Assembly: GCA_016893485.2 (NCBI GenBank)
Contig: JAFEKX020000001.1
Location: 3,100,001-3,164,000 of the forward strand
From: Streptomyces sp. P3
Lineage (GTDB): Bacteria; Actinomycetota; Actinomycetes; Streptomycetales; Streptomycetaceae
Direction: 5' to 3'
DNA length: 64,000 nucleotides
Below are positions 28,535 through 38,929 of the stretch, in pieces. The notes beneath the pieces were generated by a model. The model was not told where the DNA came from, did not search any database, and was given only the letters and a program-made list of their open reading frames with translations. Numbering within the stretch: the stretch's first letter is position 1; each line of letters starts with the position of its first letter. A program made the translations under genes and the position numbers.

Positions 28535-29251
28535 ATGATCGACTACCTGCGCCTCGAAGTACGCCGGACCCTGCGCGACATCGGCTTCGTCATCGGCGGG
28601 ATCGCGATGCCCGTGATGATGTACCTGCTGTTCACGAACCTCGGTGGCGACGACAGCGGCTACAAGGCCACGGAGATGGTCGGCATGGCCGCCTACGGCG
28701 CCGTCGGCTCCGCCCTCAACACCGGCGGCGGGGTCGCCGAGGACCGGGCGATCGGCTGGCTACGGCAGCTGCGGGTGACCCCGATGACCCCGCGGCAGGT
28801 CGTCGTCGGCCGGGCGCTGACCGGTTCGGTGACCGTGCTGCCCGCGATCGTCGCGGTCCTCGCGGCGGGCGGCCTGGTGAACGGCGTACGGCTCGACGCC
28901 TGGCAGTGGGCGGCGATCGCGCTGCTGCTGTGGCTCGGCTCGATCCCCTTCACCCTGCTCGGCCTGGGCAACGGCTACGGGCTCACCTCCCAGACCACCG
29001 GCGTCGCGAACATGGCCTGCACGATGGGGCTCGCGGTGGTCGGCGGCCTGTGGTTCCCGATCAGCCTGTTCCCCGGCTGGCTGCGCGCGATCTCCCACTA
29101 CACCCCGACCAACCGCTTCGCCGAACTCGGCACCTCCGTCGCCGACGGGCACGCCCCGGCGCTCGGCGCGATCGCGGTACTGACGGCTTGGCTGCTCGCG
29201 TTCGGTTCGTACGCTGTTCTGGCGTACCGCCGGACGGGGCGGACCGTGTGA
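28535..29251 (+). CDS. ABC-2 type permease
   Basis: The 238-residue product has six predicted membrane helices, for example VIGGIAMPVMMYLLF, SVTVLPAIVAVLAAGGLV, WAAIALLLWLGSIPFTLLGLG and AIAVLTAWLLAFGSYAVLAY. It carries the ABC-2 signature region GLTSQTTGVANMACTMGLAVVGGLWFPISLFPGWLRAISHYTPTNRF. It is the membrane partner of the ATPase just upstream. Substrate is not indicated. The frame is intact. Confidence 0.9.
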   Translation: MIDYLRLEVRRTLRDIGFVIGGIAMPVMMYLLFTNLGGDDSGYKATEMVGMAAYGAVGSALNTGGGVAEDRAIGWLRQLRVTPMTPRQVVVGRALTGSVTVLPAIVAVLAAGGLVNGVRLDAWQWAAIALLLWLGSIPFTLLGLGNGYGLTSQTTGVANMACTMGLAVVGGLWFPISLFPGWLRAISHYTPTNRFAELGTSVADGHAPALGAIAVLTAWLLAFGSYAVLAYRRTGRTV

Positions 29252-29267
29252 CCGGGGAGCGAGAGAG

Positions 29268-30582
29268 ATGTACTGGACGCGAGGGATCACCTGCCAGCTA
29301 CGCGCCTGGCGGGCGGCTCGGGCCGACTGGAAGACCGACATGGAGCGCTACAAGGCCGCCGCGAAGGAGGCCCGCAGGACCGGCGGGAAGATGCCCGACC
29401 AGCCCGGTCCGCCGCCCACCGGCTTCGCGCTGCTGCCGTGGCTGCTGATGGGAATGGGCTCCTTCTCCAACCTCCTCCAGGGCAAGACCGCCAACCCCTG
29501 GATCGGCGCCCTGGGCCTGTTCGTCTTCAACTCCCTCTACATCTATGTCGTGTTCCGCGCCTTCGTGAAGGACAAGCGCGAGGCGGTCTCGACCCGCGTG
29601 GCACTCGGCGTGATGTGCGCGATCACCTGTGGTCTCGCCGCGGGCTACGGCGGCAGCTGGCTGTACTTCTTCCCGCTGCTCGGCCTCGCCACCGGCGCGG
29701 TGCTGCGCGGCCCGTGGCTCGGCAAGACCGGTATCGCGCTGGCCGCGCTGGCGGGCGCCGTCTCCGGAATCCGGGCGGGCACGGACGCCATCAACATCGC
29801 GTACGGCACGTTCCTGTCCACGATGGTGACCGCGGCGATCCTCTCCTCTCCGAGGCCGTACGCGAACTGCGCGCCGCCCGCGAGGAGTTGGCGCGGCGCG
29901 CGGTCGAGAAGGAACGGATGCGGTTCTCCCGCGACCTGCACGACCTGCTCGGGCACACCCTGTCGGTGATCGTGGTGAAGTCGGAGGCGGCCCGGCGGCT
30001 CGCGCCCCGGGACATGGACGCCGCGCTCGGCCAGATCACCGACATCGAGGCCGTGGGCCGGCAGGCGCTCACCGAGATCCGCGAGGCCGTGACCGGCTAC
30101 CGCGAGGGCAGCCTCGCCACCGAACTGGACCGCGCCCGCTCGGCCTTGACCGCCGCCGACATCGACCCGGTGGTCCGTCAGTCGGGCCCGCCGCTGACCC
30201 CGCAGAACGAGGCCCTGCTCGGCTGGGTGGTCCGCGAGGCGGTCACCAACGCCGTACGGCACAGCGGGGCGACGCGCTGCGAGATCACGGTCGACGGCAT
30301 CCTGGACCGGGTGCGGCTGACGGTCGCGGACAACGGACCGGGTACCGGGACTCCCCGGCGACCGCCCCCACCGAGGGCATCGGCGGAACCGGCCTGAAGG
30401 GCCTGACCGAACGCCTCGCGACGGCGGGCGGCTCCCTGCGGGCCGGCCCGTCGCCGCGCGGCGGCTTCACGGTCACCGCCGAACTCCCGGTGGAGGCAGC
30501 GGAGTTGACGTCCTCCTTCGTGACTACGACGGCAGCCGCGGCGGGAGCGTCGGCCCTCGCTACGGCGCCCAGGGAGCCGTGA
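29268..30582 (+). CDS. DesK-like sensor histidine kinase (two frame breaks)
   Basis: The N-terminal membrane domain has about five helices (FALLPWLLMGMGSFSNLL, ALGLFVFNSLYIYVVF, VALGVMCAITCGLAAGYGG). After a break near 29850 the HisKA_3 domain shows RFSRDLHDLLGHTLSVIVVKSE with the phospho-accepting histidine. The ATPase domain follows with REAVTNAVRHSGATRCEI (N box) and VADNGPGTG (G box). A second break near 30350 is followed by GIGGTGLKGLTERLATAGGSL. It is 17 nt after the permease. Its natural partner, the response regulator at 32416, is separated from it by the GH54 gene, which overlaps it by about 20 nt at the 3' end. Confidence 0.85.
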
Positions 30583-32120
30583 CGGCCCAACTCACGTCGT
30601 CCGTCCACGAGGTGGCGCTGTCGAAGGCGTTCGAGCCGCCGTCGCTCGCGATGTAGACGTTGTAGTTGTAGTGCCGGAGATATCTGGTCGGGTAGTTGTA
30701 CGACGCGAACGAGGTGCCCGTGCCGCTCTTCCCGGTTGACGCGCAGAACGTCGCGTCCTGTCTGAACTGGGCGGTGCCGACCATGGGTTGGCGGTAGAGC
30801 TGGTAGTTGTAGTGGCGCAGGAAGTCACCGGGATAGTTCCGCGACTCGAACGAGTAGCAGGAGCTGTTGGCGAGGCCCCGGCGGACGATCCAGGTGGCGT
30901 CGCCCTTGTCGAGCGCCGCGCTGCTCGACGTGATCGCCGAGAGGACCGCCGCGTTGTTCTGGTGGCGGATGTAGTCGGCGGTGCAGCACGAGGTGGTCGC
31001 CCGCAGCGAGATCTCCGAACCGGCCGCGAGCGTCCCGGTGGTGCCGGTCGAGCCGCCGTAGCCGACGGACACGATGTTCGCCTGTACGGAGTTGTCGGCC
31101 GCGTCGGTCGGGATGCCGGCGGTCATGACGCCCTCGAAGAACGAGCCGATGGAGCCGTTGCTGTTGTCCCCGCCGGTGCCGAGGACGATCGCGCCCTCCT
31201 GGTGCATGGGCGAGTAACCGCTCGTGGTGGGTTCGCCCCGGAATAGCTGGTCGTGAGACTCCCCGACTGCGCGTTTCCGTATTTCAGCGCGAAATGGTCC
31301 TGACCGTTGTTCTTCAGCAAAGCGGTGACGAACGGTATCGCTCCGGTGCCGGTGTTCGCGGTGTTCTTGCTGTACCCGGAGTCCGACTGGAACAGCCCGT
31401 TCTCCAGGTCGGCCTGCACCCAGGGGCCACCGCCGTAGCAGGGCGAGAACCAGCACTCCGTACCGAAGTTGATCGCGTCCATGTGACCGTTGCCGGTGTC
31501 CTTGTTGTTCGTCTCGGCGTTGCCGTAGTCGAAGCAGCAGCTGCCGTTGACGTGCGTGCCCGAGGTCACCATGTACATCCCCTCGGCGGCACCGTTCGTG
31601 GCCACGCCCGAGGTCGAGTTGTCGCGGTAGCCCATCCCGGCCGAGATCTCCAGGCCGTAGACCTGGTGCCCGCCGACCGTCACCGGCAGCGCGTCGGCGG
31701 GCGCCCCGACATCGGCCGCGCCGGCCCCGCCCGCACCCTCGACCGTGAGGTCGTTGTGGCGCGCGGACTGGTCGTAGATCTTCGTGATGACGCACGTCGT
31801 ACCCGCACAGAACGAGTCCTGCGCCGCCGCGTTGGCATACCCCCGGCCGCCAGCAGGCCGATGTTCGCGGTGGCGCCGTCGGAGGCCCGCTGCACCTGGT
31901 ACAGGGAGCCGTTGTACGACGAGTAGAGCGCCCGGACGAGACTGTGCGCGGCGACGCAGGGGGTGCCGGCGGTGGCGTAGATGTCGCACGGCAGCGACCC
32001 GGCGGCGGACGCCTGCGGCACGCCGACGGCCAGCGCGAGGACGGTGACGAGCGCGGACAGGGCGGCGAGGGTGGCGTTTCTCAGCCGGCGCGGCCGGGCG
32101 CGGAGGAATCGCAGGAACAC
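30560..32120 (-). CDS. Secreted alpha-L-arabinofuranosidase, GH54 plus CBM42 (two frame breaks)
   Basis: A signal peptide (ATLAALSALVTVLALAVGV, cleavage near ASA/A) precedes the GH54 catalytic domain: LPCDIYATAGTPCVAAHSLVRALYSSY, CVITKIYDQSARHNDL, GMYMVTSGTHVNGSCCFDYGNAE and FGTECWFSPCYGGGPWVQADLENG. The CBM42 beta-trefoil follows with its repeats (ESRNYPGDFLRHYNYQLY and SYNYPTRYLRHYNYNVYI). The enzyme removes arabinose side chains from arabinoxylan or arabinan outside the cell. Breaks lie near 31850 and 31245. GTG 32120 follows GAGG; ATG 32132 is an alternative. It sits, on the opposite strand, between a kinase and its regulator. Confidence 0.87.
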
Positions 32121-32187
32121 GGTGCACCTCATTCTGTTGCGGGTGGGCGGTGCAGTTGGGCGGTGCGGGTGGGCGGTCAGGGGTTGG

Positions 32188-32248
32188 TCGAAATACCGGA
32201 CACTGTTCGATCGAAATACCGAACCCATTCGCGATCGAAATGTCGAAC
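32188..32248. repeat. Three direct repeats in the GH54 / response-regulator divergent region
   Basis: TCGAAATACCGGAC (32188), TCGAAATACCGAAC (32211) and TCGAAATGTCGAAC (32235) occur at 23-24 bp spacing, about two turns of the helix. A weaker TCGAAA follows near 32262. They lie 70-130 nt upstream of the GH54 start and are unusually AT-rich for this genome. Sites like this fit cooperative binding of a sugar-responsive repressor. Confidence 0.6.
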
Positions 32249-32415
32249 TGCCGAAAGATTGTCGAAAGGTTTCCGGAGACGGCCCGGTACGGGAAATTCC
32301 AAGATGATTGCGGAATGCCGAGGCGATTGTTTGCCCGCGGCCGGGGGCCGTCAAGACTCGCGGACGCGAACAATGAAGAGTTTTTGACAACCGCCCTGGG
32401 CCTTACTCTTGCCCC

Positions 32416-33057
32416 GTGGATGAGATGCCCCGGGACCACCGGCCCGCCAAGTCCGTCAGAGTGCTGCTCGCCGAGGACCAGGGCATGATGCGCGGCGCGC
32501 TCGCCCTGCTGCTCGGCATGGAGGCGGACCTCGAGGTCGTCGCGCAGGTCGGCCGGGGTGACACGATCGTGGACGCCGCCCTGACCCACCGCCCCGACGT
32601 CGCCCTCCTCGACATCGAACTCCCCGGCATGAGCGGCCTCGACGCCGCCGCCGAACTCCGCGAACAGGCCCCGGACTGCCGGGTGTTGATCCTCACGACG
32701 TTCGGCCGCCCCGGTTATCTGCGCCGGGCGATGGAGGCGGGCGCGGCGGGCTTCCTGGTGAAGGACGGCCCCGTCGAGGACCTGGCCGCCGCGATCCGCC
32801 GCGTCCTGACCGGCGAGACGGTCATCGACCCGGCGCTGGCCGCCGCCGCGCTGAGCGCAGGCCCGAACCCGCTCACCGCCCGCGAGTGCGACGTCCTCAA
32901 GGCCTCGGTGGACGGCGCGACGGTCTCCGACATCGCGACGCAGCTCCACCTCTCCGAGTCGACGGTACGTAACTACCTCTCGTCGGCGATCGGCAAGACG
33001 GGCACCCGCAATCGCATGGAGGCGATGCGAGAGGCCCGCCAACAGGGCTGGCTGTAG
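32416..33057 (+). CDS. NarL/DesR-like response regulator
   Basis: The receiver domain has the acidic pair (E20, D21) in VLLAEDQGMM, the phospho-acceptor D66 in ALLDIELPG and the conserved lysine in GFLVKDGP. A LuxR-type helix-turn-helix ends the protein: LTARECDVLKASVDGATVSDIATQLHLSESTVRNYLSSAIGKTGTRNR. At 213 residues it has normal family length and an intact frame. It should be the partner of the DesK-like kinase at 29268 and control the ABC exporter genes at 27503-29251. Confidence 0.9.
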   Translation: MDEMPRDHRPAKSVRVLLAEDQGMMRGALALLLGMEADLEVVAQVGRGDTIVDAALTHRPDVALLDIELPGMSGLDAAAELREQAPDCRVLILTTFGRPGYLRRAMEAGAAGFLVKDGPVEDLAAAIRRVLTGETVIDPALAAAALSAGPNPLTARECDVLKASVDGATVSDIATQLHLSESTVRNYLSSAIGKTGTRNRMEAMREARQQGWL

Positions 33058-33855
33058 CCGCCTTTCCCTGCCCTAGGCTCCACTCCCCGGCGGAACAGCG
33101 CGGTCCAGAGAAACTCCTCCCCGAACCAAGCCGACTCCACCGGCTCATCCCGCATCCGCCGCACCTCAACCACCTCCAACTCCCCGAAGACCCACCGCAG
33201 TTCATCAGCCGTGTAGGCCAACCCGCCCTGCAGCCCGGTACCCCGGTAGAGCTCGGCATCCGGCACCTCGGACCCCATCCCACCCACAGCGAAACAGGTC
33301 AGCCCGAAGTAACCACCCGGGGCGAGGACTTGATCCAACAGGGCGAGGTAACTGATCCGGCGATGCGGAGGCAGGTGATGAAAACACCCCGAGTCATAGA
33401 CGAGGTCGTAAGGACCGGGCAGCTCGGCACCGGCAAGGGCGAACACGTCCCCGCAGTAGAAACGAACCGGTGACGCCGCCTCCCTCTCCCCACCCCCGCC
33501 AACCCCTGCCCCGCGCCCGCTCCTCCGCCCAGGCGACAGCCGCCGGCGACAGATCGACCCCGTCCACCTCGTAGCCCCGCGCGGCCAGTTGAAGGGCATT
33601 ACGCCCCGGCCCACACCCCAGATCCAGAGCGCGACCTCCCTCGGGAATCAGCCCCCGCTCGAGATACCCGACCAGGTTCTCGTCCGCCTTCTCGACAAAG
33701 AACGGCACCCCCTTGCCCCGATCGGCATAGAACCCGTCCCACCAGGAGGCCGCCACGGAGGTCCACCGATCGGCCTCCGGCGCGAACATCCCATCCAGAA
33801 GCCGCAGCACATCGTCCACCGTTCGGATGCCACGCGCACGCTGTTCCCGGTCCAT
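32973..33855 (-). CDS. Class I SAM-dependent methyltransferase (frame break, uncertain 3' end)
   Basis: ATG 33855 after GAGGGGAA starts MDREQRARGIRTVDDVLRLL. Motif I is RALDLGCGPGRNALQLAARGYEVDGVDLSP. After a break near 33500 the reading continues FYCGDVFAL, YDLVYDSGCFHHLPPHRRISYLALL and LAPGGYFGLTCFAVGG. The natural end is probably near 33070, soon after FLWTALFRRG. As written the frame runs on antisense to the response regulator to 32973, so a lost base near the true stop is likely. Substrate is unknown. Confidence 0.7.
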
Positions 33856-34119
33856 CCGGTTCCCCTCTCCGAGGGGCTGATCGTAGGGGCGGGCGGGTCT
33901 GGGGCCCAGGTCAGCGCATACCCGGGGCACTCACACGAACGCCGTCAACACTCTTGTACGGAGCGGAGTCGACCCCGGACGACCACCCGTCCGGGGTAGG
34001 CAGAAACCTCGCCGGCACCCCACCCGAAGGCCACCAGGACCCCAGTCCTGACCACCCCGGGCCCACTTTTCAGCCGCCTGGTGCGGCGTCAGGTGATCAC
34101 CCGATCCGGACGGCCACCC

Positions 34120-35072
34120 TCAGCCCGCACTCCCGGACTTGATGAGCGGTGCGTCCCGTGACAACTCCCGGAAGCCGAGGCCGTAGTACAGGGCGCGGGC
34201 CTTGAGTGGCCCGGGGCGCCCAGGCAGGCGACCGTTGCCTGGGTGGCGCCGGATGCTCGGGCCTGGTGCATTCCGTGAAGGAGCATCGACCTTGCCAGGC
34301 CCAGGCGTCGGTATGCCGGGTGGGCGCCGACCGGTTCGAACTCGACGGTGTTGTTGGCCTCGTCGAGCCACATGATGGTCGAGGCCGCCATCGTGCCGTC
34401 CGGGGCCTCCACCAGGAAGTGCAGGTCGGCTCGGTAGCCCGGTGTTCTGCGGACGCCCTCGTAGCTCTCGGCCGTGTAGGCAGAGGGCGCCCAGGCGTCC
34501 AAGTGGGCCTGGACCGCGGCCTCCGGGCCGGCCTCGGCGGCGGTGCGGAAGCGGAAGCCTTCCGGCAGTACCGCGGGTTCCACGTCGGTGAGGTCCCGTT
34601 CGTTGAGCTGGGTCCAGAAACCCATGTCGCCGAGCGAGGCCGGGTCGGGCTCGTAACCGTGTGCCGCCCAGCGGGTCAGGGCGAACTCGTCGGCGGCACT
34701 CGCAACCACCGTGCGGTCGATGCCCGGCGCGGTGGCGTCGTACCAGCCGATCACCTCGTCGATCAGTTCCGCGTGGTCGGGGTGAACCTGGTAGGTGACG
34801 CAGGCGTCGGTGAGCTCCTTCACCGAACCGTCGTTCCGCCGGACCTGCCGCGGCAGCCGGGCCCAGCCCCACGCCACCAACTCCTCACCCGCGAACCACA
34901 GCCGACATGGCCTCCCCTTGCCGTCGCCGCCCTGCCCCTTGCCCCAGGTCCAGGCCAGCTCGCCGAACGTCGCATCGGCGTTCACCAGCTCGGGACGGGT
35001 CGCGGTGACGCGCTGCGCCAACCCCTGCATGAGCCGCAGCTCCGCGACGGTCACCAACTCGACGTTCGTCAT
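34120..35072 (-). CDS. GNAT-family N-acetyltransferase (one frame break)
   Basis: ATG 35072 starts MTNVELVTVAELRLMQGLAQ. The C-terminal half holds the GNAT acetyl-CoA-binding core: TMAASTIMWLDEANNTVEFEPVGAHPAYRRLGLARSMLLHGM, with the R/Q-x-x-G-x loop replaced by RRLGLA. After a break near 34215 the last strand continues KARALYYGLGFRELSRDAPLI. The N-terminal half resembles a degenerate second GNAT domain. Length is about 317 residues. The acceptor is unknown. Confidence 0.75.
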
Positions 35073-35419
35073 AGTGCGCCACCGTGCCAGAGCGCCGCGC
35101 GGGCAGCGAACCGTTTTTCGTGCCTTCACCTTGCGCGGTCATCCCTACGTCGTTGGCGGGGGTCGGGCAGGGCCGCGCCCATCGACCGGCGAGCCGCATC
35201 CCGGCAGGCGCTCGCACCATCAACTGCCCGCCGCGCACAGGGTCGTGCCGGCCGGCCGACGAACCGCATTCCGGACCGGCGACCCCGGCCATCAACTCCA
35301 CACCCCACGCCGACCGACCGCACCCCCGACCGCCACCCGCACACCGCGCGCAGCGCAGCACCCCGCCCCCGACGGACCTCCGCACGCCCCGCCCCGCGAA
35401 CCCGCCCCACCCCACCCCC
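35073..35419. other. Gap without a recognisable gene
   Basis: This 347-base stretch separates the GNAT start from the end of the SigE-partner membrane gene. It is C- and CG-rich with low-complexity ACC/CCG runs on the plus strand, and open frames there look like noise. I see no operator, hairpin or RNA motif I would defend. Confidence 0.5.
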
Positions 35420-36258
35420 TTACTCCTCCGTAACCACCTTCACCGAATCAACCGACGCCCCCGCCGCCCCCACGCACACGAACCAGTTCACCGGCGCCCC
35501 CGCCACCGGCCGGATCGACGACTCGTCGGTGTTGAGGTCCGCGCCTGCGGGGACCAGGGACGCGTAGGTCGTCGTGCCGTTCTTCCAGGTGCAGGCGACC
35601 TGCTGGGCGGTCTTGGCGACCTGGCCGACGACCAGGCGCTGGGGTTCGGTGTGGTTCGGGTCGAGGGAGAGTGCGGCGGATTCGAGGTCGACGCCCGCCA
35701 TCCTGTCCTTCGTGTCGATCGAGTTCTGCGTGATGACGGACTCCTTCCCGTCCCCGATGCTCCGGCGCACGAAGAACGAGTACTTGCCGACCAGTTGGGA
35801 CGACTTGTCCACGGCCAGCGGCACCTCGCCGTACGCCTTCATGCGCTGCATCTGTGCCCAGGCCTCCCCGCGTCGCGCGGCGCGCCCCACACCTGGACGG
35901 TGACCCGCCACTCCTTGCCGCCGACCGTGCCCGTGCCGATCATGGTGTCCTGCGGCTCGTACACATGGCGCTCCTCCGGAGTCGACGGCTCCGTCGGCCG
36001 CTGGGTCACCGCCGGTGTCACCTCCACGCCGTCCCCGTCGCGCAGCCCGGCCAGGGCCAGCGTGCCCGAGGCGCCCGTGATCACCAGTGCCGCGGCCGTC
36101 GCGAGTGCCCAGCGGCGGGCCCGGCGCCGACGGCCGCCGCGGATCACCGCCTGGTAGGGGGCTATGCCGATCTCGACCTCGTCCGCGGCGTCGGCCAGCA
36201 GGAGGGCGATGTCTCTGTCCGTCATCGTGGTGTTCGTCTCCCGGTCCGCGCTCATCAC
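35420..36258 (-). CDS. Membrane-anchored protein coupled to the SigE-type sigma gene (one frame break)
   Basis: The N-terminal 45 residues are cytoplasmic (MTDRDIALLLADAADEVEIG, then the basic RGGRRRRARR). One membrane helix follows (WALATAAALVITGASGTLALAGL), then an extracytoplasmic part of about 200 residues. After a break near 35875 this continues EAWAQMQRMKAYGEVPL, YSFFVRRSIGDGKESVI and ends SVDSVKVVTEE. The arrangement fits an anti-sigma factor or sensor for the sigma factor whose stop codon its start overlaps. No zinc-binding anti-sigma motif (HxxxCxxC) is visible. Confidence 0.7.
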
Positions 36259-36792
36259 TTCCGCCCTCCCTGCGTCACCATCTCGGCGAGTCCCGGTATG
36301 GCGCGGAGTTTCGCGATGCCCTTCGCCGCGTTGCTCTTCACCGCGCCGATCGAGCAGCCCATCGCCTGGGCCGTCTGTGTCTCGGTCAGGTCCTCCCAGT
36401 ACCGCAGCACCACCGCCTCCCGCTGCCTCGGGGGCAGTTGGGCCAGTGCCTTCAGCAGGGCGCTGCGGTCCTCGGCCTGGGCGATGCGGTCACCGGTGTC
36501 GGCGATCTCGCGGACCAGGCCCGAGTCGTCCTTGGGCGCCAGGAACTCCTTGAGCCGTCTGCGGTGTTTCCTCGCGTGCGCGTTGATCATCACGCGCCGT
36601 ACATACGCCTCCGGATCGTCGGCCGAGCCGACCTTCCGCCAGGCCACAAAGGTCTGTTCCAGCGTCGACTGGACCAGGTCCTCCGCGGCGTGCTGCTCCC
36701 CGTGAGGAGAAATGCCGTTCGCATCAACCGCGGCCAGCGGCCGATGACAAAGCTCTGGAACTCATCGTCCCGAGCCTGCTTGCGATCCCCAT
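36255..36792 (-). CDS. SigE-family ECF RNA polymerase sigma factor (frame breaks near the start)
   Basis: Region 2 reads DDEFQSFVIGRWPRLMRTAFLLTG, then after a break near 36695 AWRKVGSADDPEAYVRRVMINAHARKHRR. Region 4 is ALAQLPPRQREAVVLRYWEDLTETQTAQAMGCSIGAVKSNAAKGIAKLR. The strong ribosome site AGGAGGT lies five bases before ATG 36792, but that ATG is one frame away from DDEFQSF, so another base is probably missing near 36770; this is why I choose it over ATG 36823. It is translated just before its membrane-bound partner (ATGA-type overlap at 36255-36258). Confidence 0.82.
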
Positions 36793-37031
36793 GGGCACCT
36801 CCTAGATGTCTATAGGAGTCCATGAGCCGCCCGAACCGTTGCCCCTCCCCACGAAATCCCTTCCCACCGCTCCGGCAACCCCGCTGAACTGCACCTCACG
36901 GGGCAGAAGAAGAACCCCGGGCCCCATCCCCACGCGATCCGGGCTCGCTCACCCTCACCCTCGCCCTCACCCACCCGACGAACCACCCAGGCCCATGCAT
37001 ACCCACCCAGACCCGACCAACCGGAGCCCCC

Positions 37032-37458
37032 ATGACCGCCGTACTCGCCCTGATCCACCTGCACGCCTTCCCCGACCGCACCAGCGACTTCAAACTGGTC
37101 GGCGTCTTCTCGACGCAGCGCAAGGCCGCGGAGGCACAGGCCGCCACCGTGGAACTCCCGGGGTTCAGAGAGTCTCCGAGCAGCTTCTGGATCGTCCCGG
37201 TGGAAGTGGACGCGACCCGATCACCCCTCGACACCGGTCCGGACCAGCCACCCGGCGACCTCCACCTCCTCTTCCAAACCCTGAACCACCCCGAACGCGG
37301 CGAGCTGGTCAAAATCCTCGGCGCGTTCCTCTCGGAGGATCAGGCCCAGGCCGCCCTCGCCAACCGCCCGGGAGTCCCGGCCGGCGCCGAACTCGAGGTC
37401 ACGCCGGTGAGCTTTGGACGAGAGGACCTGGACGGAAGGCTTCGTCACCGTCACATAG
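37032..37458 (+). CDS. Tandem DUF7336-like small protein (one frame break)
   Basis: Two related units follow each other: ALIHLHAFPDRTSDFKLVGVFSTQRKAAEAQAAT and LLFQTLNHPERGELVKILGAFLSEDQAQAALANR, each ending near a GF or WTEGF motif. The natural tail TWTEGFVTVT is reached only after a single-base loss near 37428; otherwise the reading runs on into the antisense of the thiolase gene. Proteins of this type are small and soluble, with unknown function. Confidence 0.6.
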
Positions 37459-37484
37459 CCCCCACCCAAAAACCGCCAACCGCC

Positions 37485-38726
37485 TCACACCGCCCGCAAC
37501 AACGTCACCACAGCCGCCCCGCCCAACCCGATGTTGTGCGCGAGCCCCACCTCGGCCCCGGGCACCTGCCGCCCCCGCCGTTCCCCTCAACTGCCACACC
37601 AGCTCGGCGACTTGAGCGATCCCGGTAGCCCCCAGCGGATGCCCCTTGAGATCAGCCCGCCGGACGGGTTCACGACCCACCGCCCGCCGTACGTCGTCGC
37701 CCCTGACTCGACGAGCTTCCCGGACTCCCCGGCGCGCACATGCCGAGCGCCTCGTACGTCAGCAGTTCGTTGATCGAGAAGCAGTCGTGGAGTTCTACGA
37801 CGTCCACGTCCTCGATGCCGAGTCCTGACCGCTCGTAGACCTGGCGGGCGGCAGCCCGGGACATCGGCTGGCCGACGACGTCGATGCAGGAACCGGACGC
37901 GAAGGACTCCTCCGTGTCGGTGGTCATCGCCTGCGCGACGATCTCCACAAGCGAACCCGAGCCCGAGCCCGGCCCCGCCCCCGAGCCCGAGCCTGTCCCC
38001 GCACCCCTCGCCCCCACCCCCGCTCCTCCACAAACCGCTCCGACACCACAACCGCCGCAGCCGCACCGTCCGACGTCGGCGAACACTGCAGCTTCGTCAA
38101 CGGCCGATGCACCACCCGCGCCGCCAAGATGTCGTCGACGTCGTACACGTCACGGAACTGGGCGTACGGATTGTGCGCGGAGTGCCGGTGGTTCTTCGCG
38201 GCGACGGCGGCGAGCTGCGCCTCCGTCGTGCCGTACTTCTCCATGTGCTCACGGGCCGCGTCGCCGAAGATCTGGGCGGTGGGCGGGGTCATCTCGAAGC
38301 CGTGACGGGCGGCCATGACGCCGTAGTGCCGGGCCACGGGGACGTGGCGAAGTCGCCGCCGTCCGCTCCGCCGCCGCCCAGCGAGCCCCTCTTCATCTTC
38401 TCGAAGCCCAGCGCGAGGACGCAGTCCGCGGCCCCGCCCTCCACCAGTTGCCGGGCCAGCATCAGCGCGGTCGAGCCGGTGGCGCAGTTGTTGTTGACGT
38501 TGTAGACGGGGATGCCGGTGAGACCTAGCTCATACGCGGCGCGCTGACCGGCGGTGGAGGGCTGGAAGCAGTAGCCGACAGGAACCTGTTCTACGTCGCT
38601 GTAGGAGATCCCGGCCTCGGCGAGAGCGGCGTTCCCGGCCTCCCGGACCATGTCCCAGTACTGCCACTCCCGGGTCTCGGGCTTCTCGAACCTGGTCATC
38701 CCGACGCCTGCGACATAGGCCTTCAT
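37485..38726 (-). CDS. SCP2-type thiolase / lipid-transfer protein, Ltp-like (three or more frame breaks)
   Basis: The thiolase fold is clear. The nucleophilic cysteine is in [16 protein letters not shown] (C81), the conserved HDCFS in [20 protein letters not shown] and the C-terminal HPLGATG in [19 protein letters not shown]. The intermediate part, [36 protein letters not shown] to [16 protein letters not shown], is typical of sterol-carrier thiolases that cleave branched 3-ketoacyl-CoAs or perform retro-aldol chain release. Breaks lie near 38340, 38020, 37735, 37650 and 37570. The KstR box is 13 nt upstream of the start codon, which strongly suggests KstR control. Confidence 0.83.
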
Positions 38727-38738
38727 GACGGGCGAGAT

Positions 38739-38752
38739 TAGAACACGTTCCA
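38739..38752. promoter_or_regulatory. KstR box upstream of the thiolase gene
   Basis: TAGAACACGTTCCA fits TNNAACNNGTTNNA at all fixed positions, and TAGAACACGTTC is close to the mycobacterial optimum. It ends 13 nt before the thiolase ATG (38726, minus strand), so bound repressor would block transcription or its start. The MFS gene on the other side begins 178 nt away. Confidence 0.78.
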
Positions 38753-38929
38753 GCGAATGGCCAGACCTGATGACACGTCAGATATTCATGGGACGGTCAA
38801 GGATTCGTTAGTACGCCGAAGCATCGGAATAGTTGCCCGTGCATACGAGGTTTACCGTGCACTTATCCCGCACGGATCAGTCCACCTCGTACGGATCACC
38901 CCACCCTTACGGCCTGGAGGCCCCACTCC

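Noticed and set aside
35073..35419. Possible gene in the gap after the GNAT protein
   Set aside because: Frames are proline/arginine noise with no start, ribosome site or homology.
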